Source: Wenjunlia vitaminophila DSM 41686 (GTDB taxonomy: Bacteria > Actinomycetota > Actinomycetes > Streptomycetales > Streptomycetaceae). Taken from it: a stretch of 64,000 bases of DNA. Location of the stretch: NCBI RefSeq assembly GCF_000380165.1, contig NZ_KB904669.1, positions 124,185 through 188,184 on the forward strand, given 5' to 3'. The notes under the pieces are model-generated. The model worked only from the letters and a program-made list of their open reading frames with translations, was not told where the DNA came from and did no database searches. A program made the position numbers and the translations under genes. Shown here piece after piece: positions 61,171-64,000 of this stretch (position 1 is the stretch's first letter; the number at the start of each line of letters is the position of its first letter).

Positions 61171-61565
61171 GTCATGAGGGGACGCTGGTCCTTGACAGCG
61201 AGGGACTCTCCAAGCTGCTCGCTGATGACGAGACCGTAGTGGCCCTGGTCGCGGAGGCGCGCTCGCGTGGCATGGAAGTGGTGATCTGCGCGCTCACCAT
61301 CATCGAGGCCGTGCACGCCCGCACCAACAAGGCACGGCTGAGCTGGCTGCTGTCCGGCCTCCGTGTGATCCCGGTGGGAGATGAGGAGGCGAAGGCGGCC
61401 TCGGCGCTGCTGACAGGAGCCGGCCTGCACGGTCACAAGTACGCCATCGATGCGGCCGTCGCCGAGGGGGCGCTCCGGCAGCAGCGGCCGGTCGTCATGC
61501 TGACCTCGGATGTCGACGACATGACCAAGCTGTGCGGCCACGGGGTCCGGCTGGTCCCCGTGTGA
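61152..61565 (+). CDS. VapC-like PIN-domain toxin
   Basis: A protein of 137 residues with the acidic PIN residues in order: Asp in LVLDSEGLSKLL, Glu in ALTIIEAVHA, Asp in YAIDAAVAEGAL, and Asp in MLTSDVDDMTKLC. VapC toxins are metal-dependent RNases that cut tRNA or rRNA. GTG 61152 lies within the end of the antitoxin gene. All four catalytic positions are filled, so it looks active. Its place directly after tRNA-Ala suggests arrival by insertion near a tRNA, though no flanking att repeat was found. Confidence 0.8.
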   Translation: MARRKLSHEGTLVLDSEGLSKLLADDETVVALVAEARSRGMEVVICALTIIEAVHARTNKARLSWLLSGLRVIPVGDEEAKAASALLTGAGLHGHKYAIDAAVAEGALRQQRPVVMLTSDVDDMTKLCGHGVRLVPV

Positions 61566-61794
61566 CGTCTCAGCCCTTCGCGCGTGCCGGGCTCCCGGTG
61601 GCGGACCGGCTACCGGCGACCCGGTGCGGGGCGGGACGGCGACGGGGGCGTCCCTCAGGGCCAGTGCTGGCCCGGTTCCCGCCGCGTACGGGTTCACCGG
61701 CTTCGAGCTGTGACGGCTGTGACACCGTGACGGCTGCGACGACGTGACGCCCCCGGGGTCCCGCCCCTCCCGACCGTGGCGGAGCCGTGCCGGT

Positions 61795-62910
61795 TCACCC
61801 CGGCGGGTGGTGCACCTCGACGTTCCGGGTCGCGGCGTCGGCGGCGAGGAACTCCAGCAGTCGGCCGCCCTCCTCCTCCACCGCGGCGGTGTCCCGCGTG
61901 GCGAGCGGTCGGTGGGGCCGCACGGCCAGCGTCGCCGCGTCGCCTTTCCTCTCGACCTGCCAGGCGCCGGCGGTGAAGCCGTCCACCAGCACGAGCTGCG
62001 GCGTGCCCCCGGCTCCCGGGTGCCGCTGCCTGGGCTGGTCGTCGCTGATCACCCGGGTGCGGTCGGCGTGGGACAGCAGCAGGTTGTCGAAGTCGTACAG
62101 GAACCGTGGTGGGGCCGGCACGTCCTCGTCGGGGCGGGGGGCGTCCGGCAGGTCGAACAGCTCCCTGCCGCTCCCGTCGCGTAGGACCACCAGGTCGGGC
62201 CGGAGCCGGTCGAACACCTCGGCGAGGCGGGTCAGGCCGCACCAGGTCTGCGCGTCCCGCACCGAGGCGGGGCCGAACGCGGCGAGGAAGCGCAGGAGCA
62301 TGCGGTCGAGCGAGGGCCGGGGAGCCAGGTCACGGCCGAGCCAGGTCTCCACGGTGGTGTGCGCTATCGGGCCGCTGCGGCCCCAGAGACCTCGGGGCGG
62401 GACCTGCACCAGGGGGAGTTGGCTGCGGATCGCGTGGACGAGTGAGGCGGGGGGCACGTCGGGCCAGCGTTCGCCCAGATCCGCGCCGAGCTGTTTGTTG
62501 GTGAGGGGCCCCCGGGCGAGCAGTTCCCGGCCGGCGGCGGTCAGCGCGGCCGTGTCCACACCCCTCAGCGGTGCGGTGTGGGTGGAGCTCCGGGTCAGGT
62601 CCCGGTCCGACACGGGCTGCGTCAGGGGGCGCAGTTCGATCGCGTCGGCGGCGCTGACGAGGTGGATCGTGGAGCGCATCAGGGCGATGCGGACCAGGGC
62701 CCGGTCGGCGAGCGGACGGGCGGCCTGCTCGGGGCAGAACCCGGCGACCCGGCTCCACAGGCCGACGTACCAGCTCTGCGGGGTCTGTGCCTGGAGGCCG
62801 ACCAGGTGCTCGACGGCGTCGATGACGGGGAGCGGGGAGCGGCGCAGCAGCAGTTGCCGGTCCAGGGTGGCGCGGTTGAGTCCGCGACGGCTGAGCGGCT
62901 GGCCCACCAT
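61795..62910 (-). CDS. Winged-helix DNA-binding protein of the HTH_42 (AlkZ/YcaQ-like) family
   Basis: A protein of 371 residues beginning SRRGLNRATLDRQLLLRR and then IDAVEHLVGLQAQTPQSWYVGLWSRV. Q40-A41-Q42 matches the QxQ motif that is catalytic in AlkZ, the DNA glycosylase that unhooks interstrand cross-links in an azinomycin producer; YcaQ has QxD. Further winged-helix stretches (GPLTNKQLGADLGERWPD, FLAAFGPASVRDAQTWCGL) and LVDGFTAGAWQVER follow. A repair role is inferred from the family. ATG 62910 with AGGGGGAG upstream is preferred to GTG 62937. HxlR lies 124 bases upstream in the same direction. Confidence 0.78.
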   Translation of the reverse strand: MVGQPLSRRGLNRATLDRQLLLRRSPLPVIDAVEHLVGLQAQTPQSWYVGLWSRVAGFCPEQAARPLADRALVRIALMRSTIHLVSAADAIELRPLTQPVSDRDLTRSSTHTAPLRGVDTAALTAAGRELLARGPLTNKQLGADLGERWPDVPPASLVHAIRSQLPLVQVPPRGLWGRSGPIAHTTVETWLGRDLAPRPSLDRMLLRFLAAFGPASVRDAQTWCGLTRLAEVFDRLRPDLVVLRDGSGRELFDLPDAPRPDEDVPAPPRFLYDFDNLLLSHADRTRVISDDQPRQRHPGAGGTPQLVLVDGFTAGAWQVERKGDAATLAVRPHRPLATRDTAAVEEEGGRLLEFLAADAATRNVEVHHPPG

Positions 62911-63034
62911 GGCTCCCCCTGTGTCGGCGTGCGCCACGAGGGCGCGGTCGCCCCACGGTAGACGGTGCGGGTGGGGGCCGTGGGCGCGCGCACCAGGGGG
63001 AGGGGCGCCGGGTGACGGCCCCGTCGCGCGGCCG

Positions 63035-63505
63035 TCAGCGGGCAGCCGCGGGTCGCTCGGGCATGCCCGGTCCCGGGGTCGTGTGGACGGCGGCGGCGGG
63101 AACGGGGCCGCAGGTGTGACAGGTGAGGTCCTGCGTGATCGGGGCGCCGCAGTCGGCGTGCCGGAAGACCACCGGGGGCCCGTCCGGGGCCGCCCAGCGG
63201 TCTCCCCAGGCAGCGAGAGCGACGATCACCGGCAGCAGGTCGATGCCCTTCTCGGTCGGCAGGTACTCGTGGTGGTCGGGCTTGGCGGAGTAGCGGCGGC
63301 GTTCCAGCAGGCCCTCGGTGACCAACCGGTCCAGCCGGGTGGAGAGCACGTTCTTGGCCACCCCGAGGCTCGTGTGGAACTCGCCGAACCGGGTCATGCC
63401 GCGTAGCAGCGCGTCCCGCAGGATCAGCAGGGTCCAACGTTCGCCAACGACCTCCAGGGCGCGGGCGGCCGAGCAGTTCTGTCCCTCGTAGCTGCGACCA
63501 AGCAT
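63035..63505 (-). CDS. HxlR-family transcriptional regulator
   Basis: A regulator of 156 residues. The HxlR winged helix reads NCSAARALEVVGERWTLLILRDALLRGMTRFGEFHTSLGVAKNVLSTRLDRLVTEGLLERRRYS and EYLPTEKGIDLLPVIVALAAWGDRW. The N-terminal Cys of the family is present (Cys in EGQNCSAA), often a redox or electrophile sensor. A C-terminal extension has two CxxC-like pairs (ADCGAP, LTCHTCG) that could bind zinc. ATG 63505 is used. It may control the HTH_42 gene downstream. Confidence 0.87.
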   Translation of the reverse strand: MLGRSYEGQNCSAARALEVVGERWTLLILRDALLRGMTRFGEFHTSLGVAKNVLSTRLDRLVTEGLLERRRYSAKPDHHEYLPTEKGIDLLPVIVALAAWGDRWAAPDGPPVVFRHADCGAPITQDLTCHTCGPVPAAAVHTTPGPGMPERPAAAR

Positions 63506-63791
63506 GGCTCCAGCGTAGTGGTGGCCTGATGGAGTGCGTAGGGGCTGGTTCTGAGCAGTTCCATCAGGAAACTGCGCAGGCCATGCACCGGGAGGAGTCA
63601 GGGGGAGATGACGGTCAGCGGAGGGCGGTGCCGCGGTGGACCCGGTCGCCGCCGCGGTCACCTCCTTTCGCGAGTGACCCCGGCCATCGGTGACCCCGGC
63701 TCACGGTGGTCCCGGCCCACGGCGTGGTGCGTCCGTGGCGGTGGCGCCGCCGGGACGGGTGGTGCCGCCGCCGGGACGCGCGGGGCCGCCC

Positions 63792-64000
63792 TCACTCGTG
63801 GGACCGGTGCCGCGCGGAGCGCTCCACCTCCTCCACGACCGCCTGTTCCGCCTGCTCGGCCTGGGCCTCCGGGACCGTCAGCCCCCCGGTGCCGGTGCCG
63901 GTGCCGGTGGCGGAGTCGTAGGCGGTGGCGGTGGCGCCGGCGGTGTCGAGGTCCACGCCCTCGGTCGCCTCGGCGGCCTCCACCAGCCAGTCCTGGTCGC
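63792..64000 (-). CDS. C-terminal fragment of an unidentified gene (cut by window edge)
   Basis: An open frame runs from the right edge to a stop at 63792-63794, giving about 68 residues rich in Ala, Glu, Thr and Gly (AEATEGVDLDTAG ... VPEAQAEQAEQAVVEEVERSARHRSHE). It has no recognisable domain; it looks like a disordered or coiled tail. I can not name it and it could be a chance frame in G/C-rich DNA. Confidence 0.35.
   Translation of the reverse strand, partial: DQDWLVEAAEATEGVDLDTAGATATAYDSATGTGTGTGGLTVPEAQAEQAEQAVVEEVERSARHRSHE

Overview
The window is high-G+C actinomycete chromosome. Gene order, high-G+C codon use and hairpin terminators without U-tracts point to an actinomycete of the Streptomyces/Nocardiopsaceae type; the family-level placement is inferred from synteny memory and was not searched. 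It carries the replication origin (about 46.4-47.0 kb, between dnaA and dnaN) with its conserved neighbourhood: rpmH-rnpA-yidD-yidC-jag / rsmG-parA-parB on the left, and dnaN-gnd-recF-DUF721-gyrB-gyrA-DUF3566-tRNA-Ile on the right.

Left end (1-4.6 kb): a glycopeptide-resistance module. It has the end of a FemX/VanK-type peptidoglycan branching enzyme, a second-copy-type MurF on the minus strand and, divergent from it, overlapping vanH-vanA-vanX. Together these would replace D-Ala-D-Ala stem termini with D-Ala-D-Lac, load the depsipeptide onto UDP-MurNAc-tripeptide and cross-link the altered precursor. VanA has the omega-loop His244 and VanX keeps its zinc and catalytic residues, so the enzymes look intact. 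vanHAX is visibly less G+C-rich than its surroundings, and no vanRS is in view.

4.8-22.5 kb: dnaB (with a DnaA-box cluster upstream), a MATE exporter, the rpsF-ssb-rpsR-rplI operon, a housekeeping FemX with an alanine-racemase-fold partner, a GT87 membrane glycosyltransferase, a class A PBP, padR-ino1, an MFS transporter and a small membrane-anchored protein. 22.5-37.5 kb: cca, DUF6049, murJ with a separate pseudokinase/discoidin protein (fused to MurJ in mycobacteria), sigM with its anti-sigma factor, trxB-trxA behind a consensus sigma-R promoter, a CwlM-like amidase, a GNAT enzyme and a small membrane protein. Seven parS or parS-like sites lie between 22.5 and 40.0 kb, all on the left side of oriC.

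37.7-56.8 kb is the partition-replication-gyrase core. 56.8-64 kb holds tRNA-Ile, a DLW-39 protein, a secreted anchored protein convergent with a Hanks-type kinase, tRNA-Ala followed by a VapBC-like toxin-antitoxin pair, an AlkZ/YcaQ-like winged-helix protein, an HxlR regulator and the edge of a further gene. No CRISPR array, insertion sequence, rRNA or biosynthetic cluster was recognised.
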